Below, piece by piece: positions 8,404-17,350 of a stretch of 64,000 bases of DNA. A program made the translations under genes and the position numbers. Location: positions 834,879 to 898,878 of the forward strand of contig NZ_FOIK01000001.1 in NCBI RefSeq assembly GCF_900111565.1, in the 5' to 3' direction. The notes under the pieces are model-generated. The model did not search any database. It was not told where the DNA came from and saw only the letters and a list, made by a program, of their open reading frames with translations. The stretch's first letter is position 1; each line of letters starts with the position of its first letter. Origin of the DNA: Paenibacillus sp. NFR01 (GTDB taxonomy: Bacteria; Bacillota; Bacilli; Paenibacillales; Paenibacillaceae).

Positions 8404-9132
8404 ATGAAAAAGGCATTGATCGTATGGGGCGGCTGGGACGGCCACGAGCCAAAGCAGGTCGCCGAAATATTTGCCGGATTACTGCAGGATGCAGCGTTTG
8501 AAGTGGAAATTTCCGATACACTGGAAGCGTTTGCGGACCGGGAGAAGCTGCTCGGCCTGGATTTGATCGTGCCCGTCTGGACGATGGGCGAGATCAGTCA
8601 AAAGCTGGTGGACAACGTATCCGCAGCGGTTCAGCAAGGCACGGGGCTGGCCGGCTGCCACGGCGGGATGTGCGATTCGTTCCGCACGAATGTCGATTGG
8701 CAGTTTATGACCGGCGGACAATGGGTGGCGCATCCCGGCAACGATGGGGTAAACTACAAGGTCGAAATCCACAGCGGATCCAGTCCGCTCGTTGACGGCA
8801 TCGAGGATTTCAGCGTATCCACGGAACAATATTACCTCCATTACGATCCGGCAGTGGAAATTTTGGCGACCACCCGTTTCCCGGTAGTGGATGGCCCGCA
8901 TGCCGCGAACAAAGCAGTGGATATGCCGGTGGTGTGGACCAAACGCTGGGGCTTGGGCCGGGTATATTACAATTCGCTTGGGCATCACGCCGATATCGTC
9001 GATCTCCCGCAGGTGAAAGAATTGATGCGCCGCGGACTGCTGTGGGCCGCCGAAGGCAAAACAGCGGCAACTGCGGGGCGCGAAGGGCAAGCATCCTATG
9101 AATATACCGGTATGGCGGACAGCCAGCTGTAA
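8404..9132 (+). CDS. ThuA-like (trehalose utilisation) domain protein
   Basis: 242 residues. The family has a class-I glutamine-amidotransferase-like fold and is associated with trehalose/disaccharide and other sugar breakdown. Visible family features are ALIVWGGWDGHEP at the start, TGLAGCHGGMCDSF in the middle, and GRVYYNSLGHH near the end. The ATG at 8404 is used, with GGGAG at 8391-8395; codons upstream in frame lie inside that ribosome site. It sits between two Gfo/Idh dehydrogenases, a very common arrangement in Paenibacillus, suggesting that it handles a keto-sugar intermediate. Confidence 0.85.
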   Translation: MKKALIVWGGWDGHEPKQVAEIFAGLLQDAAFEVEISDTLEAFADREKLLGLDLIVPVWTMGEISQKLVDNVSAAVQQGTGLAGCHGGMCDSFRTNVDWQFMTGGQWVAHPGNDGVNYKVEIHSGSSPLVDGIEDFSVSTEQYYLHYDPAVEILATTRFPVVDGPHAANKAVDMPVVWTKRWGLGRVYYNSLGHHADIVDLPQVKELMRRGLLWAAEGKTAATAGREGQASYEYTGMADSQL

Positions 9133-9147
9133 ATGGAGCGTGCAAAC

Positions 9148-10251
9148 ATGGACAAAGTGAAGGTAGGCATTATCGGCTGCGGAAAAATCAGCGGCATTTA
9201 CATGGAAAATTGCCTGAAATTCGAAATTCTGGAGCTCAAGGCTTGTGCAGACGTGGACATGAGCCGGGCCAAAGCGCAAGCTGAGCAGTACGGCATTCCA
9301 CAGGTCCACACAGTGGACCAGCTGCTTGAAGACCCGGAAATTGAAATTATTATTAATTTGACCATCCCTGCGGCTCATGCCGAAATCAGCCTGCGTGCGC
9401 TGGAGGCCGGCAAACATGTGTATGTCGAAAAACCGCTGGCCGTAACCCGCGAGGAGGGACAGCGCGTTCTGGAGCTGGCAAAAGAGAAGGGGCTGCTTGT
9501 CGGCAGCGCGCCGGAAACGTTCCTAGGCGCCGGCATTCAAACCGCGCTGAAGCTGATCGACGAAGGCGTCATCGGGCGGCCGGTTGCGGCGACTGCGTTT
9601 ATGATGAGCCGCGGCCACGAACACTGGCATCCCGATCCGGAATTCTATTATGCCGCAGGCGGCGGACCGATGTTTGATATGGGGCCGTATTACCTGACCG
9701 CACTCGTTCAATTGCTCGGGCCGATTGACGCGGTGGCCGGCATGACCGGCATGGCGCTCGCGGAGCGGAAGATTACCAGCGAGAAGAAAGCCGGCCAGTC
9801 GATCCAGGTCGACATTCCGACGCATGTCGCCGGTACGCTCCGTTTTGAGAGCGGCGTAATCGCGACGATGATTACGAGCTTCGATATCTTCGGGGGCAGC
9901 GAGCTGCCGCCGATCGAAATCTACGGAACCGAAGGCACGCTGCGGGTCCCCGATCCGAATACCTTCGGCGGTCCGGTGCGATACCGGAAGACTGGCGAGC
10001 AGGAATGGCATGAAGCGGAGCTGCTGGCCGGCTACGACCAGAACACGCGCGGCATCGGTCCCGCCGACATGGCCTATGCCGTCCGCACCGGCCGTGCGCA
10101 CCGGGCCAGCGGCGAACTGGCCTACCATGTGCTGGAGGCGATGTGGGCGTTCCACGATTCCTCCGACGCTCAGCGTTTTTATGAAATGGAAAGCACCTGC
10201 AGCCGGCCGGCGCCGCTGCCTGAGGGGCTGGCTCCATATACGCTGGACTAA
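9148..10251 (+). CDS. Gfo/Idh/MocA-family oxidoreductase
   Basis: 367 residues. The Rossmann motif VGIIGCGKISGIYMENC follows the start, EKPLAVTREEG marks the EKP site, and GGGPMFDMGPYYLTAL belongs to the substrate domain. The ATG at 9148 is preferred over the one at 9133 because GGAG lies nine bases before it. Last gene of the LacI operon: a hairpin terminator follows at 10271. Together with the enzymes at 7211 and 8404 it probably forms a short oxidation/isomerisation route for one sugar. Confidence 0.9.
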   Translation: MDKVKVGIIGCGKISGIYMENCLKFEILELKACADVDMSRAKAQAEQYGIPQVHTVDQLLEDPEIEIIINLTIPAAHAEISLRALEAGKHVYVEKPLAVTREEGQRVLELAKEKGLLVGSAPETFLGAGIQTALKLIDEGVIGRPVAATAFMMSRGHEHWHPDPEFYYAAGGGPMFDMGPYYLTALVQLLGPIDAVAGMTGMALAERKITSEKKAGQSIQVDIPTHVAGTLRFESGVIATMITSFDIFGGSELPPIEIYGTEGTLRVPDPNTFGGPVRYRKTGEQEWHEAELLAGYDQNTRGIGPADMAYAVRTGRAHRASGELAYHVLEAMWAFHDSSDAQRFYEMESTCSRPAPLPEGLAPYTLD

Positions 10252-10270
10252 TCCAATCCTGTTGCAGCAA

Positions 10271-10311
10271 AAGGGAGCTTCCGCACGGTTGAACGTGCCG
10301 GAAGCTCCCTT
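10271..10311. terminator. bidirectional terminator between dehydrogenase and AraC genes
   Basis: AAGGGAGCTTCC-GCACG pairs with CGTGC-C-GGAAGCTCCCTT with one bulge, across a six-base loop. On the minus strand the stem is followed by a short T-run (TTTTGC), so it can end the AraC transcript as well as the operon from 6152. Confidence 0.7.
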
Positions 10312-10359
10312 CTTGCAAATGACGGACCGTCATCCTCAGTTTGACGTCCCATCAATCGG

Positions 10360-11247
10360 TTAAACTCCCGATTTTCGGGCTTGCGACGGTGTTTTCCCTT
10401 TGTACTGTTTGTACAACTTGGTAAAGTAATTCGGATTGTCGCATCCGACATTCCCTGCAATTTCGGTGACGGTCAGGTCCGATTCAAGCAGCAGACGTTC
10501 CGCCTCGTTGATCCTCAGCAGATTGACGTGGTCTATGAAGGTGCGGCCGGTCAGTTTTTTGAACATTTTGCAGAAATGGAACGGGTTTAAGTTGACTGAG
10601 CGTGCAGCCTCTTCGATCGACATCTTCTCGTCGTAATGTTGCTCCAGATGCTCCAGAAGCGCCTTAAACCGCTCGCGGTTCAGTGAGGAACGGTAGTCTG
10701 TCTGCCGCTGCGGCGGCGGAAAACAGCGGGAAAGCATCATGAAGAACAGATGCAGCAAATTTTTGACAACCAATTGAAATGCCGGTTCTTTACACTCCAC
10801 CTCCCGGATGATGGACTGCAGCAGCGGGTAGCTGGCCGAACTCTCCGGAAGCTGCAGCGCCGGCATCACCGGAAAGCGGCAGCGGTTGTTCAGATAGGGG
10901 GCGACCAGCTGCTCATGCTGGGTATCCTGGCTGCGGTCTTTGAAGAGCGACGGGTGAAAAACGATGGATACATAGTCGATCAGGCCATGGGCAAGACTGA
11001 ATCCGACATGCAGGCCGCCGGAAGGAACGATCAGCACATCGCCCGGACCGGCCTCGTAAGGTTTGCTGTCCACGTGAAAAATCGCTCTACCCGACCGCAT
11101 CAGGATAATTTCAAAATGTTCATGCCAGTGCAGGAACAGGATATTCTGCTCCGGACGCGCCTCTTGAATCTGGTTAAAGAACAGGCGAAAGGGATAATCC
11201 GTCTCTTCCAGCTTGGGATATTCCTTCAGTTCATTCGGATAGGTCAC
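10360..11247 (-). CDS. AraC-family transcriptional regulator with cupin sensor domain
   Basis: 295 residues. The N-terminal AraC-binding cupin includes LHWHEHFEIILMRSG and GDVLIVPSGGLH; the C-terminal 100 residues contain two HTH motifs (MSIEEAARSVNLNPFHFCKMFKKLTG and LTVTEIAGNVGCDNPNYFTKLYKQY). GTG start at 11247 with GGGAG ten bases upstream. It is divergent from the isomerase/Gfo-Idh pair at 11371-13335, so it probably activates that operon in response to a sugar. Confidence 0.9.
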   Translation of the reverse strand: MTYPNELKEYPKLEETDYPFRLFFNQIQEARPEQNILFLHWHEHFEIILMRSGRAIFHVDSKPYEAGPGDVLIVPSGGLHVGFSLAHGLIDYVSIVFHPSLFKDRSQDTQHEQLVAPYLNNRCRFPVMPALQLPESSASYPLLQSIIREVECKEPAFQLVVKNLLHLFFMMLSRCFPPPQRQTDYRSSLNRERFKALLEHLEQHYDEKMSIEEAARSVNLNPFHFCKMFKKLTGRTFIDHVNLLRINEAERLLLESDLTVTEIAGNVGCDNPNYFTKLYKQYKGKTPSQARKSGV

Positions 11248-11370
11248 GTTATGTCAACTCCCGCAAGATTCAGCTATAATGGCACAAGATAGGTAGAGAA
11301 TCCATCAAGAAAGCGCATTATACTGGGTTTGTTGCAATTACTATAAACCAATATTGGAGTGGTTCACAAG

Positions 11371-12258
11371 ATGCAGGACACACTTAGAATCGGAACGCTG
11401 GTCGGAGGCGCAGACGCGGTACGGGTCATTCCGCAAATTGCTCAGCACGGCTTTGAATCTTACAGCCTGACCTTCTGGCAAACGACAGGGAATACCAACC
11501 TTGCCGAAACGGCGGCACGCGTACGCGAGCTTGCAGATGAACACGGTTTCATCATTTCGTCCGTCGGCATTTTCGGCAATCCGCTGACCGGCGAAGGCGA
11601 CAATGCCGATACGCTTGCCAGCTGGGAACGGCTGATCGACCACGCTCATCTGTTTGGCACCGATCTCGTCTCCGGCTTTACCGGCCGGCTCACCGGACAA
11701 TCGATCGACGACTCGCTGCCGAAATTCGCCGAAGTATTCGGCGAGCTGACCAAACGCGCAGCCGACCGCGGCGTGAAGATCGCTTTCGAGAACTGCTCCA
11801 TGGACGGAGACTGGCGGACGGGCGACTGGAACATCGCGCATAACCCGGTTGCCTGGGAGAAAATGTTCAATGCCGTGCCGGCCGACAATCTCGGATTAGA
11901 GTGGGAACCTTGCCATCAGATGGTTGCGCTGATCGATCCGATTCCGCAGCTGCGTAAATGGACGGATAAAATTTTCCACGTCCACGGCAAAGACGCTACC
12001 ATCGCCTGGGACGTCATCAAGGAATACGGCATTCACGGACCGAAGCCTTATGTCTGGCACCGCACGCCGGGCTTCGGCGATACGAACTGGACGGATGTCA
12101 TTACGATTCTGCGGCAGGCGGGCTACAAAGGCACGATCGACATTGAAGGCTGGCATGATCCGGTGTACCGTGACGAACTGGAGATGACGGGTCAAGTACA
12201 TGCTTTGAATTATCTGAAATCTTGCCGGGGCGGCAGCTTCGTGCCGAATCCTGTTTAA
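11371..12258 (+). CDS. sugar phosphate isomerase/epimerase (TIM-barrel, AP-endonuclease-2 fold)
   Basis: 295 residues. Xylose-isomerase-like TIM barrel with metal-ligand segments IAFENCSMDGD, GLEWEPCHQ, FHVHGKD and TIDIEGWHDP near the C-terminus. Family members interconvert keto-sugars such as inosose derivatives, tagatose or allulose. ATG 11371 is chosen over GTG 11359, because the GTG lies inside the ribosome site TTGGAGTGG. Adjacent to and apparently co-transcribed with the next Gfo/Idh gene, and divergent from the AraC regulator. Confidence 0.88.
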   Translation: MQDTLRIGTLVGGADAVRVIPQIAQHGFESYSLTFWQTTGNTNLAETAARVRELADEHGFIISSVGIFGNPLTGEGDNADTLASWERLIDHAHLFGTDLVSGFTGRLTGQSIDDSLPKFAEVFGELTKRAADRGVKIAFENCSMDGDWRTGDWNIAHNPVAWEKMFNAVPADNLGLEWEPCHQMVALIDPIPQLRKWTDKIFHVHGKDATIAWDVIKEYGIHGPKPYVWHRTPGFGDTNWTDVITILRQAGYKGTIDIEGWHDPVYRDELEMTGQVHALNYLKSCRGGSFVPNPV

Positions 12259-12273
12259 AGCGGGGGAGAGGAA

Positions 12274-13335
12274 ATGACGGCGAAATACCGGGTGGCTGTG
12301 GCCGGATGCGGAGCCATGGCGAATGAGTGGGTTCGTTATGCGTTGAAAAGAGATGATGTTGAAATTGTCGCGCTTGTCGACCTGCGCCGCGAGTCTGCGG
12401 AGGCGATGAATGCCCGATACGGTTTGTCTGCACCGTTCTTTCACAGTATTGAAGATGCCATCTCGGCGACCGGCGCCGATCTGGTGTTCGACGTCACCGT
12501 CCCGGAGAGCCATTACGGCATTGCCACGGCAGCGCTGAATCGGGGCTGCCATGTGTTCAGCGAGAAGCCGCTCGCGGAGACGATGCCGCAGTGCAACGGG
12601 ATTGTGGCGGCAGCCGAGCGCAGCGGTAAAACCCATGCCGTGATGCAGAACCGCAGGTACGATCCCCGAATCCGTTCGCTGCGCCGCATGCTTACGGATG
12701 ACGTTATCGGGAGAACGGGATACATCGGGGCAAGCTTTTTCCTGGGGCCGCATTTCGGGGGCTTCCGAGATATCATGAAAAGCCCGCTGCTGCTTGATAT
12801 GGCAATCCACACATTCGATCAGGCACGGTTTATCAGCGGCGCCGATCCGGTGAGCGTATACTGCCAGGAATGGAACCCTCCGGGCTCCTGGTATGCCGGC
12901 AACGCTTCGGCGATTTGCATCTTTGAAATGTCGGACGGTTCGGTGTTTGCCTACCAAGGCTCATGGTGCGCCGAAGGCGCGCCGACCTCCTGGGAGGCGT
13001 CCTGGCGGATCCAAGGCGAACGGGGCACGGCGATCTGGGACGGCATCGGAATGCCATATGCGGAAATCGTGGATGCAGACGGGCCCGAAGGGAAGTTTGT
13101 CCGTGAACACCAACGGGTCGACGGCGGCGAAATCTCCATGAACGAGACCTTCCACGCCGGCTGTCTGGAGGAAATGTTCGCTTCGCTGGCGGAAGGCCGG
13201 GCTGCGGAAACGGATTGCCGGGACAACCGCTTAAGTATGGCGATGGTACTCGGCGCGCTCGAAAGCGCCCGCAGGGGATGTAAAATCGACATCGGCGAAT
13301 ACATGCAACAGGAAGGCGTCCTGCAGCCTTCGTAA
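12274..13335 (+). CDS. Gfo/Idh/MocA-family oxidoreductase
   Basis: 353 residues; third member of this family within 6 kb. The Rossmann start RVAVAGCGAMANEWVRYAL and the EKPLAETMPQCNG motif are clear; the substrate domain contains LLDMAIHTFDQARF. Good ribosome site (GGGGGAGAGG). It lies 15 bases after the isomerase, so the two act together, probably oxidation followed by isomerisation of a polyol or sugar. A strong terminator follows. Confidence 0.9.
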   Translation: MTAKYRVAVAGCGAMANEWVRYALKRDDVEIVALVDLRRESAEAMNARYGLSAPFFHSIEDAISATGADLVFDVTVPESHYGIATAALNRGCHVFSEKPLAETMPQCNGIVAAAERSGKTHAVMQNRRYDPRIRSLRRMLTDDVIGRTGYIGASFFLGPHFGGFRDIMKSPLLLDMAIHTFDQARFISGADPVSVYCQEWNPPGSWYAGNASAICIFEMSDGSVFAYQGSWCAEGAPTSWEASWRIQGERGTAIWDGIGMPYAEIVDADGPEGKFVREHQRVDGGEISMNETFHAGCLEEMFASLAEGRAAETDCRDNRLSMAMVLGALESARRGCKIDIGEYMQQEGVLQPS

Positions 13336-13347
13336 GCGGTAAACAAT

Positions 13348-13403
13348 AAGGCTGTCATTCCGTCCATAACTGCGATACGCAGCGGCGGAATGACAGCCTT
13401 TTG
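13348..13403 (+). terminator. intrinsic terminator after the isomerase/Gfo-Idh operon
   Basis: AAGGCTGTCATTCCG at 13348 pairs with CGGAATGACAGCCTT at 13386-13400, a perfect 15-bp stem, followed by TT. It also faces the end of the minus-strand DUF1657 gene. Confidence 0.7.
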
Positions 13404-13444
13404 CCATGTTCAATCCATACCTCCGCTAAGCGGGGTATTTTTGT

Positions 13445-13651
13445 TTAAAACCCGCGATATTGCGGCTCCTCTTTCTCGAGCTCGGCTACCCGGCTCTCCA
13501 CCTGAGTGACGATTTGCTGCGTTTGCGTGGCGGCATTCGTAAACAGGTCCTTTGCCTCCTGACTTTGAGTCTCCAGGGCGAATTGTTCTAGACTGGCCTG
13601 CGCGCTTTTCAGCGATGACAAGCAGGTTTTTACCTGTGATGCGACGGTCAT
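13445..13651 (-). CDS. small DUF1657 protein
   Basis: 68-residue, helical, Gln/Ser-rich protein of family DUF1657. The core LKSAQASLEQFALETQSQ resembles the C-terminal end of the DUF421 protein encoded on the other side of the intergenic region (LKKCEADLEQFSLSTQN). GGAGAGG lies just before the ATG. DUF1657 proteins are known from sporulation loci such as the mobile spoVA operons of Bacillus, and forespore expression is likely here too. No cysteine pair, signal peptide or membrane segment. Confidence 0.85.
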   Translation of the reverse strand: MTVASQVKTCLSSLKSAQASLEQFALETQSQEAKDLFTNAATQTQQIVTQVESRVAELEKEEPQYRGF

Positions 13652-13802
13652 CTTGCAACCTCTCCTTTTCCAAAATTCATCGTTATCGGCATTTATTATT
13701 CACTTTCTCGGCTTGTGCATACTGGGAATTATCACCATGGGGAATATGATTTTTCATGGTTAATCTTCACTGTTTCTGCCCAAATTAAGGCCGATAGTTT
13801 CT

Positions 13803-13828
13803 GTATCTAAATTTTGTATCTAAATTTT
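13803..13828 (+). repeat. 13-bp tandem duplication in the 5' leader of the DUF421 gene
   Basis: GTATCTAAATTTT occurs twice in direct succession immediately before the ribosome site GCGGGAGGG of the gene at 13848. It is probably a small slippage duplication. Confidence 0.8.
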
Positions 13829-13847
13829 GTGCGGGAGGGAATGAACA

Positions 13848-14708
13848 ATGAGAGAATCGCTTGAGGTTATCATGCGGACGGTGTTCGCCGTGGTGGTGCT
13901 CTTTTTCCTGACGAAACTGCTGGGAAAGAGACAGGTGTCTCAGCTGTCCTTTTTCGAATACATCACCGGCATTACGATCGGCAGTATCGCAGCCTACATC
14001 TCTCTGGATACCGATAAGACTTGGCATCTGGGGATGATTGCGCTGCTGGTATGGGTCGCCTTCTCGCTCGGCATCGAATTTATACAGATGAAGAGCAAAA
14101 AGGCGCGCGACTTCATCGATTTCAAATCGACGGTGCTGATTAAGGACGGCAAGATTCAAGAGGACAACATGAAGAAGGAACGGCTCACGACAGACGAGCT
14201 TCTGGAGGAGCTGCGGAAAAAGGATGTGTTCAAAGTCGCCGATGTCGAATTTGCCATCATGGAATCGGACGGGGCCATCAACGTGCTGCTGACCCGCGAA
14301 AACCAGCCGCTTACGCCGAAGCATCTTGGCATCAAGGTTGCTCCGGAAAAAGAGACGCTTGCGGTCATCATGGACGGAAAACTCATGGACAAAGCACTGG
14401 ATTCGCTTAATTTATCCCCGCAATGGCTGGACGGCGAGCTGGAGAAGCTGGGTGTGAAGATCGAAAATGTTTTTCTCGGGCAAGTAGATTCCTATGGGGA
14501 GCTGACGGTTGATTTATATGCCGATAACGTCCAGGTGCAGCAGCCCCAGGATAAACCGCAGCTGTATGCGCTGCTCAAGAAATGCGAGGCGGATCTGGAA
14601 CAGTTCAGCCTGTCGACCCAAAACGAGGGGGCCAAAAAGATGTATGAGGCGTGCTCTCAGCAGATGGTTGCAATGCTAAAGGACTTGAAGCCCTTTATTC
14701 AGAACTAG
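13848..14708 (+). CDS. DUF421 + DUF1657 fusion membrane protein (2Duf/YetF type)
   Basis: 286 residues. Three N-terminal membrane segments (about 10-28, 40-57, 64-84) and a cytoplasmic DUF421 domain (KSTVLIKDGKIQEDNMKKERLTTDELLEEL) are followed from about residue 235 by a DUF1657 domain similar to the small protein at 13445. This is the architecture of 2Duf from Bacillus spoVA2mob operons, where it raises spore resistance by altering the inner spore membrane. It lies 19 bases before the gerKA-like gene, so it is probably in the same forespore operon as the germinant receptor. The role here is inferred from architecture. Confidence 0.85.
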   Translation: MRESLEVIMRTVFAVVVLFFLTKLLGKRQVSQLSFFEYITGITIGSIAAYISLDTDKTWHLGMIALLVWVAFSLGIEFIQMKSKKARDFIDFKSTVLIKDGKIQEDNMKKERLTTDELLEELRKKDVFKVADVEFAIMESDGAINVLLTRENQPLTPKHLGIKVAPEKETLAVIMDGKLMDKALDSLNLSPQWLDGELEKLGVKIENVFLGQVDSYGELTVDLYADNVQVQQPQDKPQLYALLKKCEADLEQFSLSTQNEGAKKMYEACSQQMVAMLKDLKPFIQN

Positions 14709-14727
14709 AAAGAAAGGATGACGTAGG

Positions 14728-16170
14728 ATGGAACGCAGTGTGCTACAGATCCTCAAAGACGAACTGAGCGGCAGCAGCGATGCCGTATTCCAATCGTTAA
14801 GCATGCACGGGCATTCCTGCGTCCTGGTTTATATTCCTACGATTACGAGCCAGCTCAGCCTGCAAAAATACATTGCCGAACCGCTCAAGGAGGAGGCAAA
14901 CGCCGAGCCGGATTGGCATGGGTATCTGAAGCGTTTGGAGGGCGGTTCCGCGTTTGCCCTTCCCTATGCAAAAGTTCCGCGTCCCGAAGAAGCCGCAGAT
15001 CTGGTTGTCAGCGGATTTGCCGTGCTTTGCTTTGAAGACCTGCCTTATGTCTACGCGTTCGAATTGTCGCAGTATCAAAAACGCACGGTAAGCGAATCGC
15101 AGAACGAGCTGGTCGTGATCGGCCCGCAGGAAGCGTTTATCGAAGACATCAAGACCAACCTGTCGCTTCTGCGCCACAAGATCAAACACCCAGACTTGAA
15201 AACCAAACATTTTCTAATTGGCAAGTACACAAAAACCGACGTCTATCTGGTCTATATCGAAGGCTTATACAAGCCCGAAGTGCTGTCCGAAATTGAAGAC
15301 AAGCTGGACCGTCTGTCGATCGACGGCATCCTTGGGATCAGCTATCTCGCGGAACAAATCAAAAAGGAGCAACACTCGCTTTTCCCGTTGTTTCAGTATA
15401 CGGAACGCCCGGATTCGGTCGCTGCTTCATTGATGGAGGGGCGCATTGGCATTCTGCAGGACGGCACGCCTTCGGCGCTGCTGACGCCGGTTACGTTTTT
15501 TTCGCTGCTGCAATCCTCGGAGGATTATTATCAAAGCTATTATGCCGGCAGCTGGATAAGGCTGGTACGGCTCTTTTTTTCGATGATCTCCATGCTGCTT
15601 CCGGCCCTATATGTTTCAATCACTACGTTTCACAGCCAGTTGATCCCTTCGGATCTGCTCATAACCATCGCAGCGGCGAGAGAGAACATCCCGTTCAGCG
15701 CGCTTACCGAAGCTTTGATCATGGAACTGACCTTCGAAGCGCTGCGCGAGGCGGGAACGCGAATTCCGAAGCCGGTCGGGCAGACCGTCTCCATCATCGG
15801 CGGGATCGTAATCGGCCAAGCCGCTGTCCAGGCAGGCATTGTCTCCGCACCGATGGTTATCGTCGTCTCCATCACCGGGATCGCGTCGTATATCATCCCG
15901 CATATGGAGCTTGGGCTGACCTTCCGGCTGCTTCGTTTCGTGCTGCTGATTCTCGGAGGAATCATGGGGCTGCTCGGCATCATTTTTGCCGAATTTATTC
16001 TTTTTGCCTATCTGGCAAATCTCAAATCTTTTGGGACTCCTTATATGCAGCCTGTCGCGCCTCTAGTCATCAAAGACTGGAAAGATATTTTTTTACGCGT
16101 CCCTAACCCGCAGATGAAAAAAAGGAGTACGTCCTATACGGACCGTAAAAACGACAGGAGACAGAAATAG
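14728..16170 (+). CDS. spore germination receptor subunit A (GerA/GerKA family)
   Basis: 480 residues. The N-terminal cytoplasmic domain (1-270) is followed by the GerA membrane domain with hydrophobic segments at LVRLFFSMISMLLPALYVSI, IGGIVIGQAAVQAGIVSAPM, IVVSITGIASYIIP and LVLLILGGIMGLLGIIF. The ALTEALIMELTFEALREAG stretch is highly typical of the family. GerA subunits sit in the inner spore membrane, bind nutrients with B and C, and form an ion-releasing complex. The gene order A-C-B matches gerK operons. Good ribosome site (AGAAAGGATG). Confidence 0.93.
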   Translation: MERSVLQILKDELSGSSDAVFQSLSMHGHSCVLVYIPTITSQLSLQKYIAEPLKEEANAEPDWHGYLKRLEGGSAFALPYAKVPRPEEAADLVVSGFAVLCFEDLPYVYAFELSQYQKRTVSESQNELVVIGPQEAFIEDIKTNLSLLRHKIKHPDLKTKHFLIGKYTKTDVYLVYIEGLYKPEVLSEIEDKLDRLSIDGILGISYLAEQIKKEQHSLFPLFQYTERPDSVAASLMEGRIGILQDGTPSALLTPVTFFSLLQSSEDYYQSYYAGSWIRLVRLFFSMISMLLPALYVSITTFHSQLIPSDLLITIAAARENIPFSALTEALIMELTFEALREAGTRIPKPVGQTVSIIGGIVIGQAAVQAGIVSAPMVIVVSITGIASYIIPHMELGLTFRLLRFVLLILGGIMGLLGIIFAEFILFAYLANLKSFGTPYMQPVAPLVIKDWKDIFLRVPNPQMKKRSTSYTDRKNDRRQK

Positions 16171-16172
16171 TC

Positions 16173-17333
16173 ATGAGGGCGCTCAAACTGATGGTTATTC
16201 TGGCGGTTCTGTTCAATCTCACCGGCTGCTGGTCCAAAATTGAGCTGAATGAATTAACCTTTATCTATGGTCTTTTTGTCGATGCGGGAGAAGAGCCGGG
16301 CACGGTGGAGGTAACGATCAGTTCGCCGCTGCCCAACCGGCTGCTGGCCAATACGCAATCGGGATCGACGGGAGGCACCGCGTATTCTTCCGTGTCCAAA
16401 ACGGCGGGAAGCATTACCGATGCCATCATTCTGATTCAAAAGGATTTGTCGCGGCGGCTGGAAATTTCGCATCTGAAAGCCATTGTCATCGGAAAAAAAT
16501 ACGCCGAACATAACATTGAAGAAATGCTGAGCTGGTTGAACCGGCAGCCGGAGGTTCCGCTCGGTACCTACATTATGGCTTCGCCGGTCAAAGCAAAAGA
16601 CATTGTCGCTTTGGCCCCGATCTTCGAACAGTTTCCGAGTCAGGTGCTGATGAACTTTTCCAAGCTCAACATGGTGTTTGCCGAGACGCTGCGGGACTGT
16701 CTCATCGCGAGAGCCTCCGGGGTCGGATATGCCATGAATTATTTATCCTTCGGCGAGAAAAAGGAGACGTCTGAAAAAGGGGGCACCGTCAAATGGGCCG
16801 GCATTAGCGGCCTGATGCTGTTCAATGACGCCAAGATGACGGGAACGCTCGACGAGAAAGACAGCCGGGCCCTGGCTTGGGCGGCAGGCAGCCTGGCAGG
16901 AAAATTCGCGCTGCCGCTTTATACGGTGGAATGGAACGAGAATGGACATAAAGGCAAGGCCAGCGGGTTATTTTACAAATCCAGCTCTTCGATCAAACTG
17001 CATATGACGCCCGAAGGGCCCGAATTTCTGATAAGGATGAAGGGCAAAGCCAGCCTGACCCTGATGCAGGATTCCGCCGGCCTGACGGCAATAGAGCTAG
17101 GTCCGCTTATCACCAGGCTGCTTGAAGAGAAAATCACCGAAGACACCAACAGAGCCATTGCAAAGACGAAGGAATACCGCACCGACGTATTGCAACTCGG
17201 GATGCAGCTGGAATGGCATCGTCCGAAGGAGTGGGCGCAGCTCAAAGAGCAATGGAGCGATTACTACAAAAATCATGTTCCCGTCAGAGTAAGCACGCAA
17301 ATAAGCCTGGAAGACCTTGGAACGGTTAAATAA
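16173..17333 (+). CDS. spore germination lipoprotein, Ger(x)C family
   Basis: 386 residues. A lipoprotein signal peptide ends at the lipobox LTGC (Cys19), followed directly by WSKIELNELTFIYGLFVDAG, the usual GerC opening. Three GerC domains follow, including LEISHLKAIVIGKKYAEHNIEEML. It is anchored to the outer face of the inner spore membrane and is needed for receptor function. Only two bases separate it from gerKA. Confidence 0.93.
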   Translation: MRALKLMVILAVLFNLTGCWSKIELNELTFIYGLFVDAGEEPGTVEVTISSPLPNRLLANTQSGSTGGTAYSSVSKTAGSITDAIILIQKDLSRRLEISHLKAIVIGKKYAEHNIEEMLSWLNRQPEVPLGTYIMASPVKAKDIVALAPIFEQFPSQVLMNFSKLNMVFAETLRDCLIARASGVGYAMNYLSFGEKKETSEKGGTVKWAGISGLMLFNDAKMTGTLDEKDSRALAWAAGSLAGKFALPLYTVEWNENGHKGKASGLFYKSSSSIKLHMTPEGPEFLIRMKGKASLTLMQDSAGLTAIELGPLITRLLEEKITEDTNRAIAKTKEYRTDVLQLGMQLEWHRPKEWAQLKEQWSDYYKNHVPVRVSTQISLEDLGTVK

Positions 17334-17350
17334 GAAAGGGGGACAAAAGG

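Noticed and set aside
11348..11357. CCAATATTGG palindrome before the isomerase gene as an operator
   Set aside because: Only 10 bp, A/T-rich centre, and partly the ribosome site; too short to support a call.
11896..12957. 353-codon minus-strand frame over the isomerase/Gfo-Idh genes
   Set aside because: Antisense to conserved enzymes; composition typical of a shadow frame in GC-rich DNA.
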